From NCBI RefSeq assembly GCF_010093125.1, contig NZ_NMZQ01000001.1, positions 87,047-151,046 on the forward strand: a DNA stretch of 64,000 nt, written 5' to 3'. Under the pieces are notes generated by a model. It did not search any database, was not told the origin of the DNA, and worked only from the letters and a program-made list of their open reading frames with translations. The position numbers and the translations under genes were made by a program. This document shows positions 1-9,124 of this stretch, in pieces (the stretch's first letter is position 1; each line of letters starts with the position of its first letter). This DNA comes from Veillonella sp. R32. GTDB lineage: Bacteria; Bacillota; Negativicutes; Veillonellales; Veillonellaceae.

Positions 1-558
1 GAAAATTGTATTTTAGGAAAACGCGTCGTATTACGAGCTAAAGCGGTTATTGGTGGCGAAGGATTTGGCTTTGCTACTGAAAATGGTGTACATACCCATA
101 TTCCACAGGTGGGCAATGTTATTTTAGAAGATGATGTAGAAATCGGTTCTTGCTCTTGTGTAGACAATGCGACCATGGGTTCTACTTTAGTGCGCCGTGG
201 TACTAAGATTGATAACTTGGTACATTTAGGTCATAATGTAGAAATTGGGGAAGATTGTTTCCTCATTGCCCAAGTAGGGATAGCAGGCAGTACTAAATGT
301 GGGAATCATGTTATTTTCGCTGGTCAAACAGGCTGTACTGGTCATATTACGATTGGTGATAATGTTACCTTTGCAGGTAAAACGGGGATTATTGGCAATG
401 TACCATCCAATGGTACCTATGCAGGTTTCCCTCAACGACCACATAAAGAATGGCTTAAATTATCAGCTTATGAAAATCGATTGCCTGAAATGGCGAAGAC
501 GGTTAAGCGATTAGAGAAAGAGTTAGCTGCTTTAAAAGAGCAACTAGCAGCTAAGTAG
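1..558 (+). CDS. lpxD: UDP-3-O-acylglucosamine N-acyltransferase LpxD (5' truncated)
   Basis: LpxD adds the second 3-hydroxyacyl chain, from acyl-ACP, to UDP-3-O-acylglucosamine, the third step of lipid A synthesis in the cytoplasm. The reading frame is open from base 1, so the N-terminal half lies outside the window and 185 residues remain. The visible part has the left-handed beta-helix hexapeptide pattern (repeats such as NVILED, NVTFAG), an early GGEGFGFA motif typical of LpxD, and a C-terminal helix rich in Lys, Glu and Leu (KRLEKELAALKEQ), as expected for the LpxD trimer tail. The next gene starts 9 bases downstream, so it is probably co-transcribed. LpxA is the only close alternative, and a separate lpxA lies at 3110. 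Confidence 0.95.
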   Translation, partial: ENCILGKRVVLRAKAVIGGEGFGFATENGVHTHIPQVGNVILEDDVEIGSCSCVDNATMGSTLVRRGTKIDNLVHLGHNVEIGEDCFLIAQVGIAGSTKCGNHVIFAGQTGCTGHITIGDNVTFAGKTGIIGNVPSNGTYAGFPQRPHKEWLKLSAYENRLPEMAKTVKRLEKELAALKEQLAAK

Positions 559-567
559 GGAGCGTCT

Positions 568-1473
568 ATGTATAGATTTATGAAACTGTTTAGCGCCTTA
601 ATTTGCGCGTTACCTCATAGTTTGCAATATGCCATCGGACATTTGCTAGGGGAATTGTGCTGGCTTTGCTTGCCACCAAAGCGCCGTAAATTGGCCATTG
701 GACAGATTTTGTTTTGTCATATAACAGATGATCCAGCGGAAGCTAGACGGATTGCAAAGAAAAGTACCACTCGATTTGGGCATATGATTATCGACGTATT
801 GCGCTATCCAGAAATTAAAGATGGCAAATATAAAGAGATGTTTGAATGGGTTGACCGCGAATATTTGGATGATGCCCAAGAAGGTGGCAAGGGCGCCGTT
901 TTAATGGCTATTCACAGTAGTAACTGGGAATTATTAGGCGGTATTTTGGCTTCAGAAGGATATCCTCTTATTTCCGTAGCTATGAAACAAAATGGTGACG
1001 CAGATAAATTTATTAATGAATATCGGGCTATCATGCATCAACATGTGACCTATAAAACAGGCGTGCGTGAAATGATTAAAGAACTTCATGGTGGCGCTAT
1101 GATTGGCTTAATCATGGACCAAGACCCTGGTGATAAAGGGCAGTTAGTGCCATTTTTTGGCTATGAAACCTTGACGCCAGTAGGTCCAGCCGTTATGGGA
1201 CGTATGCGCGATGTGCCAATCATTCCTGTAACGATTCGTTTTGATGAATACAAAGATAAATATATTGTTACCGTTCATAAACCATTTTATGCTGAACATA
1301 CAGAGGATAAGAAACGCGATACAGCGGTTACCTTAACGCAACTTAATGAATGGATTGAAGACTATATTCGTCGCTATCCAGAAGATTGGTTCTGGCTCCA
1401 TAATCGTTGGAAATGGACGCGGCGTTATTATAGTGGCAAGATTGAAGTACCACCAGATCCAATGAAAGACTAG
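568..1473 (+). CDS. Lipid A late acyltransferase, LpxL/HtrB family (copy 1)
   Basis: Predicted membrane-associated acyltransferase that adds a secondary acyl chain to the Kdo-lipid A precursor. The protein has 301 residues, usual for the family, with a hydrophobic N-terminus and the catalytic HX4E motif (HSSNWE) near residue 115. The C-terminal DWFWLHNRWK block is also typical. The start is preceded by AGGGAG. It follows lpxD by 9 bases and is the last gene before the lpxC promoter. A paralogue lies at 13409, so the two copies may add different secondary chains, but the sequence does not show which chain or acceptor position each uses. The symbol is therefore left open. Confidence 0.88.
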   Translation: MYRFMKLFSALICALPHSLQYAIGHLLGELCWLCLPPKRRKLAIGQILFCHITDDPAEARRIAKKSTTRFGHMIIDVLRYPEIKDGKYKEMFEWVDREYLDDAQEGGKGAVLMAIHSSNWELLGGILASEGYPLISVAMKQNGDADKFINEYRAIMHQHVTYKTGVREMIKELHGGAMIGLIMDQDPGDKGQLVPFFGYETLTPVGPAVMGRMRDVPIIPVTIRFDEYKDKYIVTVHKPFYAEHTEDKKRDTAVTLTQLNEWIEDYIRRYPEDWFWLHNRWKWTRRYYSGKIEVPPDPMKD

Positions 1474-1481
1474 GCAATGGC

Positions 1482-1511
1482 TTGCCTTGTCTTTGTGGAA
1501 TGGTATATAAT
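1482..1511 (+). promoter_or_regulatory. Promoter for lpxC-fabZ
   Basis: TTGCCT at 1482-1487 and a perfect TATAAT at 1506-1511 are separated by 18 bases. The promoter lies just past the end of the acyltransferase gene and gives a leader of roughly 130 bases before lpxC. Confidence 0.6.
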
Positions 1512-1549
1512 GAATAACAGTGTCATTTAAACAGGGATATATATGGGCT

Positions 1550-1573
1550 TGTATATAGGAAAGCCTATATACA
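1550..1573 (+). promoter_or_regulatory. Hairpin in the lpxC leader
   Basis: TGTATATAGG (1550-1559) and CCTATATACA (1564-1573) form a perfect 10-bp stem closed by the loop AAAG. No U-run follows, so it is not a normal terminator. It sits in the 5' untranslated region of lpxC about 75 bases before the start codon and may affect transcript stability or translation; that role is inferred. Confidence 0.45.
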
Positions 1574-1648
1574 GGTGCATTTGTAGTTAACAAAGCCTGG
1601 GTGAATATGACAAAATTTGGATCGTTAATAGAGGAAAGGAGGAGTCTC

Positions 1649-2485
1649 ATGGTATTAAAGCAAAAGACGCTGGTTAAAGATATTGCTTATGAAGGGACAG
1701 GTTTGCATAGTGGTTTACCTGTAACTATGACATTACGCCCTGCCGAAGCTGATACAGGCATTATTTTTGTGCGTACCGACCTACCAGGACATCCTTCAGT
1801 AAAAGCGAGTCCTGCTAATGTGACGAATACGAATCGTGCTACCACATTGGAAGCAGGGGAGGCTAAAGTATTTACTGTAGAACATTTATTAGCTGCCTTT
1901 TATGGCTTAGGCATAGACAATTGTTATGTAGAACTTAATTCACCTGAACCGCCAGTTGGTGATGGGAGTGCTGCTGTATTCGTGGATTTAATGAAGACGG
2001 CGGGTATTCGAGAATTAGAGGCAGAACGAGCTGTGTATGCGGTAAAACAGTCCCATGCTATTTATGATGGGGACCGATATATTTTGATTGTCCCTTATGA
2101 TGGGTTGCGTGTTACATTTACATCTATTAATGATCATCCCTTATTAGGCACTCAGCAGGTGGATATTCACCTTGATTCAGAAGCTGTTTTTGAAAAGGAA
2201 ATTTCACCAGCCCGTACCATTGGTTTTATGAAAGAATTAGAACAATTACAGGCCATGGGATTGGCTAAGGGTGGTAATACTGATAATGTACTAGTTTATG
2301 ACGATACCAGCTGTTTATCAGTACCACGGTATGATGATGAATTAGTGCGTCATAAAATTCTCGATATTCTAGGGGACTTGTTTCTCCTCGGTCCTATTAC
2401 AGGGCATATTATTGCGTTAAAATCGAGTCATGAATTAAATTCGCGCTTAGCCCGTGAAATTTTGCAAGAAATGAAGGAGGATTAA
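1649..2485 (+). CDS. lpxC: UDP-3-O-acyl-N-acetylglucosamine deacetylase LpxC
   Basis: LpxC is the zinc-dependent deacetylase that commits UDP-GlcNAc to lipid A. The ATG at 1649 is chosen because AGGAGG lies 6-12 bases upstream; an in-frame ATG at 1601 has no such site. The 278-residue product begins with the usual [15 protein letters not shown] block. It has the zinc-site segment [12 protein letters not shown], the SPARTIGF and NTDNVLV motifs, and [11 protein letters not shown] followed by GHIIAL, which supply the remaining metal and catalytic histidines. It lacks the long fusion to FabZ seen in some phyla. fabZ follows after one base. A strong promoter and leader hairpin precede it, so the committed step has its own control point. 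Confidence 0.97.
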   Translation: MVLKQKTLVKDIAYEGTGLHSGLPVTMTLRPAEADTGIIFVRTDLPGHPSVKASPANVTNTNRATTLEAGEAKVFTVEHLLAAFYGLGIDNCYVELNSPEPPVGDGSAAVFVDLMKTAGIRELEAERAVYAVKQSHAIYDGDRYILIVPYDGLRVTFTSINDHPLLGTQQVDIHLDSEAVFEKEISPARTIGFMKELEQLQAMGLAKGGNTDNVLVYDDTSCLSVPRYDDELVRHKILDILGDLFLLGPITGHIIALKSSHELNSRLAREILQEMKED

Positions 2486-2486
2486 C

Positions 2487-2912
2487 ATGATTCTTAATAT
2501 TGAAGAAATTATGGAGATTTTACCACATCGCTATCCATTTTTGTTGGTAGATCGTATTATTGAATTGGAACCAATGAAACGTGCTGTAGGTATTAAAAAT
2601 GCCACTATGAACGAATTATTCTTCCAAGGCCATTTCCCAGGTAATCCAGTAATGCCAGGGGTATTATTGACTGAAGCTATGGCGCAAGTAGGGGGCATTG
2701 CTTTACTGTATCCAGAAGAAAATCGTGGTTTAACACCCATGTTTACAGGGATTGATAAAGTTCGTTTCCGTCATCCAGTAAAACCTGGTAATCAAGTACG
2801 TATGGAAGTAGAAGTAGTAAAAATTAAAGGCAAAATGGGCAAAGTAGAAGGTAAAGCTTATGTAGGTGATAAATTAGCTGTTACTGGAGAATACATGTTT
2901 GCTCTTGTTTAA
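2487..2912 (+). CDS. fabZ: 3-hydroxyacyl-ACP dehydratase FabZ
   Basis: FabZ dehydrates 3-hydroxyacyl-ACP in the fatty acid elongation cycle, competing with LpxA and LpxD for the same substrates. The 141-residue hot-dog fold protein has the [11 protein letters not shown] opening, catalytic His49 in [11 protein letters not shown] and Glu63 in LTEAMAQ. AGGAGG overlaps the end of lpxC, the gap is one base, and translation is probably coupled. Placing fabZ between lpxC and lpxA is common in bacteria that make LPS and keeps hydroxyacyl-ACP use balanced between membrane lipid and lipid A. Confidence 0.97.
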   Translation: MILNIEEIMEILPHRYPFLLVDRIIELEPMKRAVGIKNATMNELFFQGHFPGNPVMPGVLLTEAMAQVGGIALLYPEENRGLTPMFTGIDKVRFRHPVKPGNQVRMEVEVVKIKGKMGKVEGKAYVGDKLAVTGEYMFALV

Positions 2913-3017
2913 GAGAAAAGTGTTGAAATAGTAAGAGAAAGTGTGTTAAGCGTATATTTTCTCCATGTTATTTTATAAAATTCTCTGTTTAAGGATAAAA
3001 AGTCTGCAAAATAGCAG

Positions 3018-3048
3018 TTCAATAATTTTGTTTTGCAACGATTATAAT
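3018..3048 (+). promoter_or_regulatory. Probable promoter for lpxA
   Basis: A perfect TATAAT stands at 3043-3048. The best upstream element, TTCAAT at 3018-3023, is 19 bases away, so the -35 is weak. The 197-base gap between fabZ and lpxA, unusual inside this tight cluster, supports a separate start. Confidence 0.45.
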
Positions 3049-3109
3049 ATTAATAAAGCAAGTATGTGAAGCAAAAGTCGCAATCTCAACAGAGCAAGGA
3101 GTGACATAG

Positions 3110-3922
3110 ATGATAGTAGTAGGCATGGAAAATGCTACCTCCAATATACATAGCACAGCAGTTGTACATCCAGATGCCAAAATTGGTGAAGGGGTTGTTA
3201 TTGGTCCAGGTGCCGTAATTGGGGAAAACGTAACCATTGGTGACGGTACTCAAATTGGTGCTAATGTAGTAGTTGGTGGATGGACTACCATTGGACAACG
3301 TTGTGAAATTTACCCAGGTGCAGCGGTAGGTCTTGAACCTCAGGACTTGAAGTTCAAAGGGGAAAAAAGTTTTTGTAATATTGGTGATGAAACAGTAATT
3401 CGCGAGTGCGTTACCATTAGTCGGGCCACTGGCGAAGGCGAAGAAACTCGAATTGGCAATAATTGCCTGTTCCAAGCATGTACACACATTGCTCATAATT
3501 GTATTGTAGGCAATAATGTAATCATGAGTAATTGCGCTGGTTTAGCAGGCCATGTAGTGGTAGAAGATCGCGTTGTTATTGGTGGTATTGCAGGGGTACA
3601 CCAATTTGTTAAAATCGGTCGCAATGCCATGGTAGGTGGTATGGCTAAGGTTGTACAAGATATTCCACCATACGTAATTGCTGATGGCCAACCTGCTCGT
3701 GTTATTGGCCTAAATTCAGTAGGTTTATCTCGTGCTGGTATTTCTGAAGACGTACGCCATGATTTAAAACAAGCGTTTCGTATTATTTATCGGTCTGGCT
3801 ATAGCTTATCGCGAGCTATTGAAGAAATGGAATTACAATTGAATTCCTCCGTAGAAATTGAAAACTTATTGCGTTTCTTGCGCAATGCAGACCGCGGTAT
3901 TATGCGAACTCGCCGTGATTAA
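3110..3922 (+). CDS. lpxA: UDP-N-acetylglucosamine 3-O-acyltransferase LpxA
   Basis: LpxA transfers a 3-hydroxyacyl chain from ACP to the 3-OH of UDP-GlcNAc, the first lipid A step. The 270-residue protein has an N-terminal left-handed beta-helix of hexapeptide repeats (IHSTAVV to about residue 190), the active-site segment [10 protein letters not shown] with the catalytic His, [13 protein letters not shown], and a C-terminal helical domain. The ATG at 3110 has AAGGAG at a normal distance; ATG 3125 is a possible shorter start. A terminator follows, so lpxA may be a single-gene unit with its own upstream promoter. Confidence 0.96.
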   Translation: MIVVGMENATSNIHSTAVVHPDAKIGEGVVIGPGAVIGENVTIGDGTQIGANVVVGGWTTIGQRCEIYPGAAVGLEPQDLKFKGEKSFCNIGDETVIRECVTISRATGEGEETRIGNNCLFQACTHIAHNCIVGNNVIMSNCAGLAGHVVVEDRVVIGGIAGVHQFVKIGRNAMVGGMAKVVQDIPPYVIADGQPARVIGLNSVGLSRAGISEDVRHDLKQAFRIIYRSGYSLSRAIEEMELQLNSSVEIENLLRFLRNADRGIMRTRRD

Positions 3923-3929
3923 AATGTAA

Positions 3930-3985
3930 GAGTCTTGCCTTAACGGGTCAAAAGTAGTTTGACCCTGAAAGGGAAGGCTCTTTTT
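3930..3985 (+). terminator. Intrinsic terminator after lpxA
   Basis: GGGTCAAA (3945-3952) pairs perfectly with TTTGACCC (3958-3965). An outer imperfect stem joins GAGTCTTGCC to GGAAGGCTC and is followed by TTTTT (3981-3985). Confidence 0.75.
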
Positions 3986-3986
3986 A

Positions 3987-4015
3987 TTCAAAAAAAGGGC
4001 GAAATTTGATATAAT
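3987..4015 (+). promoter_or_regulatory. Promoter for lpxI and the downstream cluster
   Basis: TTCAAA (3987-3992) and TATAAT (4010-4015) are 17 bases apart, directly after the lpxA terminator. It could drive the whole lpxI-to-lptF/G run, in which gaps are short. Confidence 0.55.
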
Positions 4016-4063
4016 ATAGTGTAGTGTGTCTAAAAGTAGAACCTAAAACACTAGGAGGAAATG

Positions 4064-4885
4064 ATGGCAAAAGTCGGATTATTAGCTGGCGTAGGTAAAT
4101 TGCCGTTGGAATTTTTACGAGCAGCACAATTAGAAGGCTATGAAGTCGTTGTCATTGCTGTAATTCCTAACACGGAGCCTGCTTTGGCAACGGAAGCAAA
4201 TGCTTTTTATGAAATTAATGTCGCTAAAATCGATAAAATATTTAAAACTCTTCATAAGGAAGGGATTACAGAAGTAACTATGCTTGGCAAAGTTACGAAA
4301 GAAATTTTATTTAAAGGTTTGGTTATGCCTGATTTGCGGACAATTCGTTTATTGACGAAGTTACGCAATCGCAAGGACGATACTATTATGATCGCTATAG
4401 TTGAGGAATTGGCTAAAGAGGGCATACACGTAGTGGATCAAACGTTATATATGAAACCACTAATGCCTAAAGCTGGCGTGTTGACTAAAGCAAAGCCGTC
4501 TAAAGAACAGATGGCTGATATCTTATTTGGCTTTGACGTGGCGAAGCAAATGGGTGGCCTTGATATAGGTCAGACCGTAGTGGTTAAAGACTTAGCCGTT
4601 ATGGCCATTGAAGCCATTGAAGGTACCGATGCTTGTATTAAGCGGGGCGGTGCGTTAGGACGGGGTGAAGCGGTAGTAGTTAAAACGGCCAAACCGCGTC
4701 AAGATGTACGTTTTGATGTACCTGCGGTGGGCTTGCAAACAATTCATTCCATGTTGGAAGGGAATTGTAAAGTATTAGCTATGGAAGCAGAGCGGACCAT
4801 TTTTGTCGAACAAGCAGACGTTTTACGATTAGCTAATGAAAAAGGATTAATTATTTGTGCCGTTGAAGGGCCTGAAGAAGAATAA
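4064..4885 (+). CDS. lpxI: UDP-2,3-diacylglucosamine pyrophosphatase LpxI
   Basis: LpxI hydrolyses UDP-2,3-diacylglucosamine to lipid X and UMP. It replaces the better known metallophosphatase LpxH, to which it is unrelated. The 273-residue product matches the LpxI (DUF1009) family: an N-terminal VGLLAGVGKLPLEF block, a central IAIVEELAKEGI segment, and a C-terminal domain with CIKRGGALG, VVVKTAKPRQD and the ending VLAMEAERTIFVE. AGGAGG lies 5 bases before ATG 4064 and only 2 bases before ATG 4061, so 4064 is preferred. It sits immediately before lpxB, the next enzyme. No lpxH-like gene is visible in the window. Confidence 0.93.
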   Translation: MAKVGLLAGVGKLPLEFLRAAQLEGYEVVVIAVIPNTEPALATEANAFYEINVAKIDKIFKTLHKEGITEVTMLGKVTKEILFKGLVMPDLRTIRLLTKLRNRKDDTIMIAIVEELAKEGIHVVDQTLYMKPLMPKAGVLTKAKPSKEQMADILFGFDVAKQMGGLDIGQTVVVKDLAVMAIEAIEGTDACIKRGGALGRGEAVVVKTAKPRQDVRFDVPAVGLQTIHSMLEGNCKVLAMEAERTIFVEQADVLRLANEKGLIICAVEGPEEE

Positions 4886-4898
4886 TCTGGAGGTTTGG

Positions 4899-6062
4899 AT
4901 GAAAGTCATGTTTTCTGCTGGCGAAGCATCAGGGGATACCCATGCAGCTAGCGTAGCGAAGGCGTTAAAAAGCATATATCCGGACGTGACCATGTTTGGC
5001 ATGGGCGGCTCGCGCATGGCTGAAGCAGGCGTCCAAATCGTGTATGATATTAAGCAATTAGGCTATATTGGCATTGTGGAAGTGATAAAACACTTGCCTT
5101 CTTTTTTCAAATTGCGCACATTTTTGAAAGAAACGATGGTCCGTGAACGGCCTGATGTGCTCGTTTGTGTTGACTATCCTGGCTTTAATATGAAGCTAGC
5201 CAAAGTAGCTCATGATTTAGGCATTCCTGTTATTTATTACATTGCCCCTACCATTTGGGCTTGGCATCGTAGTCGAGGGAAGGATATTGCTAAGACAGTA
5301 ACCAAAGTAGCCTCTATTTTCCCTTTTGAGGCGGAAGCGTATCGCCAGTTTGGGGTAGAGGTAGAATTTGTAGGTCATCCTCTATTAGATATTGTGAAAC
5401 CAGCTATGTCTTATGAAGAGGGACTGGCATACTTTCATATGGAGCCTAATACTAAGCGTGTCTTGCTTATGCCAGGCAGTCGTAAGCAGGAAGTATTAAG
5501 TCTATTAGATCGTATGCTAGCAGGGGCTGAAATAGTTATGGCTAAACACCCTAATTTAGCATTTTATTTGCCTAGAGCGCATACGATTGACAAAACAGAG
5601 TTAGAAAGCATTACTAAGAAATATAAGGTGCCTGTTACGATTACGGAGGACCAGACCTACGATTTAATGCAATGTTGTGACGTTTGCTTAGCCGCTTCGG
5701 GGACAGCCACTTTAGAAACAGCCCTCATGGAGTTGCCTACGATTTTATTGTATCGTCTGTCGCCGATTACCTATGCTTTAGGTAAAGTCCTAGTAAATTT
5801 AACTCATGTTGGGTTACCTAATATTGTGGCAGGCCGTGAAGTTATTCCCGAGTTATTGCAAGGTGCTGTTACGCCTGCCAATATTGCTAAGGAATTGAAT
5901 TCTTTATTAGAGGATACGAAACGACGCCATACGATGATTACAGATTTGCGTTCTGTACGTGATGCCCTTGGCGGAACTGGTGCAGTAGTACGTGTAGCTA
6001 AGTTGATTGCTACGGTAGCACAAGCTAACCGGGGTGCGGAGGAAATGAATGGGAAGTTATAA
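4899..6062 (+). CDS. lpxB: Lipid-A-disaccharide synthase LpxB
   Basis: LpxB is a GT19 glycosyltransferase that joins lipid X to UDP-2,3-diacylglucosamine to form the disaccharide core of lipid A. It acts at the inner face of the cytoplasmic membrane. The ATG at 4899 follows GGAGG by 5 bases and gives 387 residues starting MKVMFSAGEASGD, the diagnostic LpxB opening. FGMGGSRMAEAG, APTIWAWHRSR, LLMPGSRKQEV and the donor-site block LAASGTATLETALM are all present. Its 3' end overlaps msbA by 14 bases, so the two are probably translationally coupled. Confidence 0.97.
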   Translation: MKVMFSAGEASGDTHAASVAKALKSIYPDVTMFGMGGSRMAEAGVQIVYDIKQLGYIGIVEVIKHLPSFFKLRTFLKETMVRERPDVLVCVDYPGFNMKLAKVAHDLGIPVIYYIAPTIWAWHRSRGKDIAKTVTKVASIFPFEAEAYRQFGVEVEFVGHPLLDIVKPAMSYEEGLAYFHMEPNTKRVLLMPGSRKQEVLSLLDRMLAGAEIVMAKHPNLAFYLPRAHTIDKTELESITKKYKVPVTITEDQTYDLMQCCDVCLAASGTATLETALMELPTILLYRLSPITYALGKVLVNLTHVGLPNIVAGREVIPELLQGAVTPANIAKELNSLLEDTKRRHTMITDLRSVRDALGGTGAVVRVAKLIATVAQANRGAEEMNGKL

Positions 6063-7779
6063 ACGATTACTGGTCTATGTAAGACCTTATATAGGCCGTT
6101 TGATTTTTGGTTTGATTTGTATGATTATTGCGGCGGCTGCCTATTTGGTAGTGCCTTGGCTGATTAAGGATGTAGTAGATAAAGTGCTACAAGCGAAAGA
6201 TTTAGCTATGTTGAATCTTGTAGTGGTGGCGATTTTAGCTGTATTTTTAATTCGTGGCTTTGCCACGTATGGTCAGACCTATACTATGTCGTATATTGGG
6301 CAGCGCGTTATTATCGATATTCGCGAAGCCTTATTTAAACATTTACAACGTTTGGATCAAGCCTATTTTGATCGCCGTAAAACAGGCGTTGTTATGAGTA
6401 ATCTTACTAATGATGTGGGGGCTTTACAAACCGCCATTGTGGATAATTTAGTTTCCTTTATTACGGAAGGAGTTACGCTTATTGGGTCGCTAGTATCCAT
6501 GATTTTAATTGATTGGAAATTGACCTTAGTTACCTTGATTATTGTGCCAGTAGTACTGGGCATTATTAATATTTTTGGGAAACGACTGCGTTCGGCAGGG
6601 CACGATGTACAGGGGCGCATTGCGGATATTACGTCTTTATTGCAAGAAGTGATTTCTGGTATCCGTGTAGTTCGCTCGTTTGCTCGGGAAAACCACGAAG
6701 TAGTTCGTTTTGAGAAAGAAAATCAAAGAAACTTTTTAGCGGCTATGCGTGCTACGAAATTATCGAGTTTACTCAGTCCATTAGTTGAGTTTTCAGCAGC
6801 GATTGCGGTAACAGTTATTCTTTGGTATGGTGGTTACTCCGTAGTAACGGGGGCCATTTCGGCGGGGTCCTTGATTGCCTTTTTGATTTATGCTATTAAC
6901 TTATCCAATCCGGTAAAACGATTGAGTCAGGTGTATGGTAATATTCAAAAAGCGATGGCTGCTGGGGATCGGGTGTTCGATATTTTAGATACAGAGCCAG
7001 AAGTAAAAGAAAAACCAAATGCTACTGCGTTGCCAGAGGTGAGTGGCCATGTGGAATTTGACCATGTGTCCTTCTCCTATGATGGTGAAAAAATGGCATT
7101 GCAAGATATGAATTTAGATGTACCGGCAGGTCGGATTATAGCCATTGTAGGGCCTTCTGGAGCGGGTAAAACAACGATTGCTAATTTGTTGCCACGTTTC
7201 TATGATGTATCGGCGGGGGCCATTCGCATTGATGGTATTGATGTACGGGATGTGACCTTTACGTCCCTCCGTGAACAGGTCGGTTTGGTACCACAAGAAA
7301 CGATGTTATTTAATGCTACTATTCGAGACAATATTTTATATGGTCGCTTAAATGGTACGGAAGAAGAAGTATATGAAGCCGCTAAGGCAGCGAATGCGTT
7401 AGAGTTTATTGAAAAATTACCTGATGGGTTTGACACGTTAGTTGGTGAGCGTGGTAGTTCTTTATCCGGGGGACAACGGCAACGGATTGCTATAGCGCGG
7501 GCTATTTTAAAAGATCCGAAAATATTGATTTTAGATGAAGCTACCTCGGCATTAGATACGGAAAGTGAAAAGTTAGTACAGGAAGCATTAGAACGGCTTA
7601 TGAAAGGGCGTACGGCGTTTGTGATTGCCCATCGCTTAAGTACGATTAAGAATGCTGATCAGATTGTAGTATTGCGTCAAGGTCAAATTGAAGAGCTCGG
7701 GACGCATGAGGAATTATTAGCACAGAATGGTTTATATAAACACTTGTATTCCGTGCAATTTGCAAGTAAAGGACAATAG
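6049..7779 (+). CDS. msbA: Lipid A export ABC transporter MsbA
   Basis: MsbA flips lipid A-core across the cytoplasmic membrane using ATP. The 576-residue half-transporter has about six N-terminal membrane segments (to residue 300) and a C-terminal ATPase. The Walker A GPSGAGKTT is near residue 370, the signature LSGGQRQRIAIAR near 473, the Walker B ILILDEATSALD near 493 and the H-loop IAHRLS near 525. It overlaps lpxB by 14 bases and lies 2 bases before waaA. The family also contains multidrug exporters, but its place in this cluster makes lipid A the likely substrate. Confidence 0.93.
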   Translation: MGSYKRLLVYVRPYIGRLIFGLICMIIAAAAYLVVPWLIKDVVDKVLQAKDLAMLNLVVVAILAVFLIRGFATYGQTYTMSYIGQRVIIDIREALFKHLQRLDQAYFDRRKTGVVMSNLTNDVGALQTAIVDNLVSFITEGVTLIGSLVSMILIDWKLTLVTLIIVPVVLGIINIFGKRLRSAGHDVQGRIADITSLLQEVISGIRVVRSFARENHEVVRFEKENQRNFLAAMRATKLSSLLSPLVEFSAAIAVTVILWYGGYSVVTGAISAGSLIAFLIYAINLSNPVKRLSQVYGNIQKAMAAGDRVFDILDTEPEVKEKPNATALPEVSGHVEFDHVSFSYDGEKMALQDMNLDVPAGRIIAIVGPSGAGKTTIANLLPRFYDVSAGAIRIDGIDVRDVTFTSLREQVGLVPQETMLFNATIRDNILYGRLNGTEEEVYEAAKAANALEFIEKLPDGFDTLVGERGSSLSGGQRQRIAIARAILKDPKILILDEATSALDTESEKLVQEALERLMKGRTAFVIAHRLSTIKNADQIVVLRQGQIEELGTHEELLAQNGLYKHLYSVQFASKGQ

Positions 7780-7781
7780 GG

Positions 7782-9086
7782 ATGTATTGGGTATACAACA
7801 TATTACTAATTATATATTGGATTGGGTTAATCCCAGTCATCCTTTATCGCTTAGCCTTTGAAGAGGGCTTTTATGAGCGTATCCGTCAAAGTGCGGGACT
7901 TATGCCTGATTCCTTAATGCGGAAGATTGAAGGGCGTCGTGCGATTTGGGTGCATGCTGCTTCTGTAGGGGAAATTGTAGCGACTAGTCCTATTGTAAAG
8001 GATATTAAGAAGAAATTTCCTGAAGCGGTAGTGGTAGTGTCTGTCGTTACGGCCACTGGCCATGCGATGGCGCATCGAATCATTCCCGAAGCGGAAGGCA
8101 TTATTTTCTTCCCGCTGGATTTGCCATTTTTAACACAGCGAATTTTGGATATTATTAAGCCAATTACTATTTTGCTAGTTGAAACAGAGATTTGGCCAAA
8201 CTTTTTACGAATTGCAGAAAAAGAAAAAATTCCTGTAATGATGGTAAATGGTCGTATTAGCGATCGCAGTATGAAACGCTATATGATGATTCGGTCTTTT
8301 ACTAAAGAAATGTTAGCCTCTATTCAGTATTTCTGTATGCAGTCTAAATTAGATGCTGAGTATATTCAGGTCTTAGGGGCTGCGAAAGAACGCATTACGG
8401 TTACAGGGAATACTAAGTATGACCAGACCTATGCGCAGGTTACTGAGGAAGAGAAGCGACAATTACAAGATGAATTTGGTTTTGGTCGTAATCATCCTAT
8501 TATTGTAGCTGGCAGTACTCACCGTGGTGAAGAAGAAGCGGTGTTGACAGCGTTTAATGAAATTTTAAAGGCCTATCCAGAAGCTCGTTTATTGATTGCT
8601 CCGCGAGAAATTATGCGGGGTAATGATGTAAAAGCATTGGCTGAAAAAAATGGTCTACGTGCTATTTGTCGTAGTACTATGACAGGGCCAGTGCATGTGA
8701 AAACACCGGTAGTGGTATTGGATACAATTGGTGAATTAGGTCGACTATATAGTTTAGGCGACATCATCTTTGTGGGTGGTTCCTTAGTTAAAACTGGGGG
8801 CCATAATATATTAGAACCGGCAGCTCATGGCAAACCGATTTTAGTAGGGCCTCACATGTTTAACTTTAAAGAAATATATTCCTTATTAAGTTCGCGCCAT
8901 GCGTGCTTGATGGTAAAAGATACTAAAGAGTTAGTAGATACTATGTTACTTTTATGTCGCGATAAGGAATTGCGTGATACGATGGGGCAAAATTGTTTAG
9001 ATATTGTCCATGAAAATCGTGGTGCTACGCAGCGTAATACGGAAGAATTGCGCAAGTTATTTGAATCCCACCAGATTATTCCATAG
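7782..9086 (+). CDS. waaA: 3-deoxy-D-manno-octulosonic acid transferase WaaA (KdtA)
   Basis: WaaA transfers Kdo from CMP-Kdo to lipid IVA at the inner membrane. The 434-residue GT30 protein has an N-terminal hydrophobic anchor (about residues 1-20), the WVHAASVGE block containing the proposed catalytic Glu, TEIWPNFL, VAGSTHRGEEE and the donor-site segment GGSLVKTGGHNILEPAA. The ATG lies 2 bases after the msbA stop with only a weak GGACAAT-type ribosome site, so it probably depends on coupling to msbA. The sequence does not show whether one or two Kdo residues are added. kdsB, kdsA, kdsD and kdsC downstream supply its donor. Confidence 0.95.
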   Translation: MYWVYNILLIIYWIGLIPVILYRLAFEEGFYERIRQSAGLMPDSLMRKIEGRRAIWVHAASVGEIVATSPIVKDIKKKFPEAVVVVSVVTATGHAMAHRIIPEAEGIIFFPLDLPFLTQRILDIIKPITILLVETEIWPNFLRIAEKEKIPVMMVNGRISDRSMKRYMMIRSFTKEMLASIQYFCMQSKLDAEYIQVLGAAKERITVTGNTKYDQTYAQVTEEEKRQLQDEFGFGRNHPIIVAGSTHRGEEEAVLTAFNEILKAYPEARLLIAPREIMRGNDVKALAEKNGLRAICRSTMTGPVHVKTPVVVLDTIGELGRLYSLGDIIFVGGSLVKTGGHNILEPAAHGKPILVGPHMFNFKEIYSLLSSRHACLMVKDTKELVDTMLLLCRDKELRDTMGQNCLDIVHENRGATQRNTEELRKLFESHQIIP

Positions 9087-9124
9087 ATGTAATTATTTAG
9101 TCTATGGTAAAGGAGGTAGAGCTC

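Noticed and set aside
3086..3496. Minus-strand open frame of 136 codons across lpxA
   Set aside because: It is a shadow of the hexapeptide-repeat codons of lpxA.
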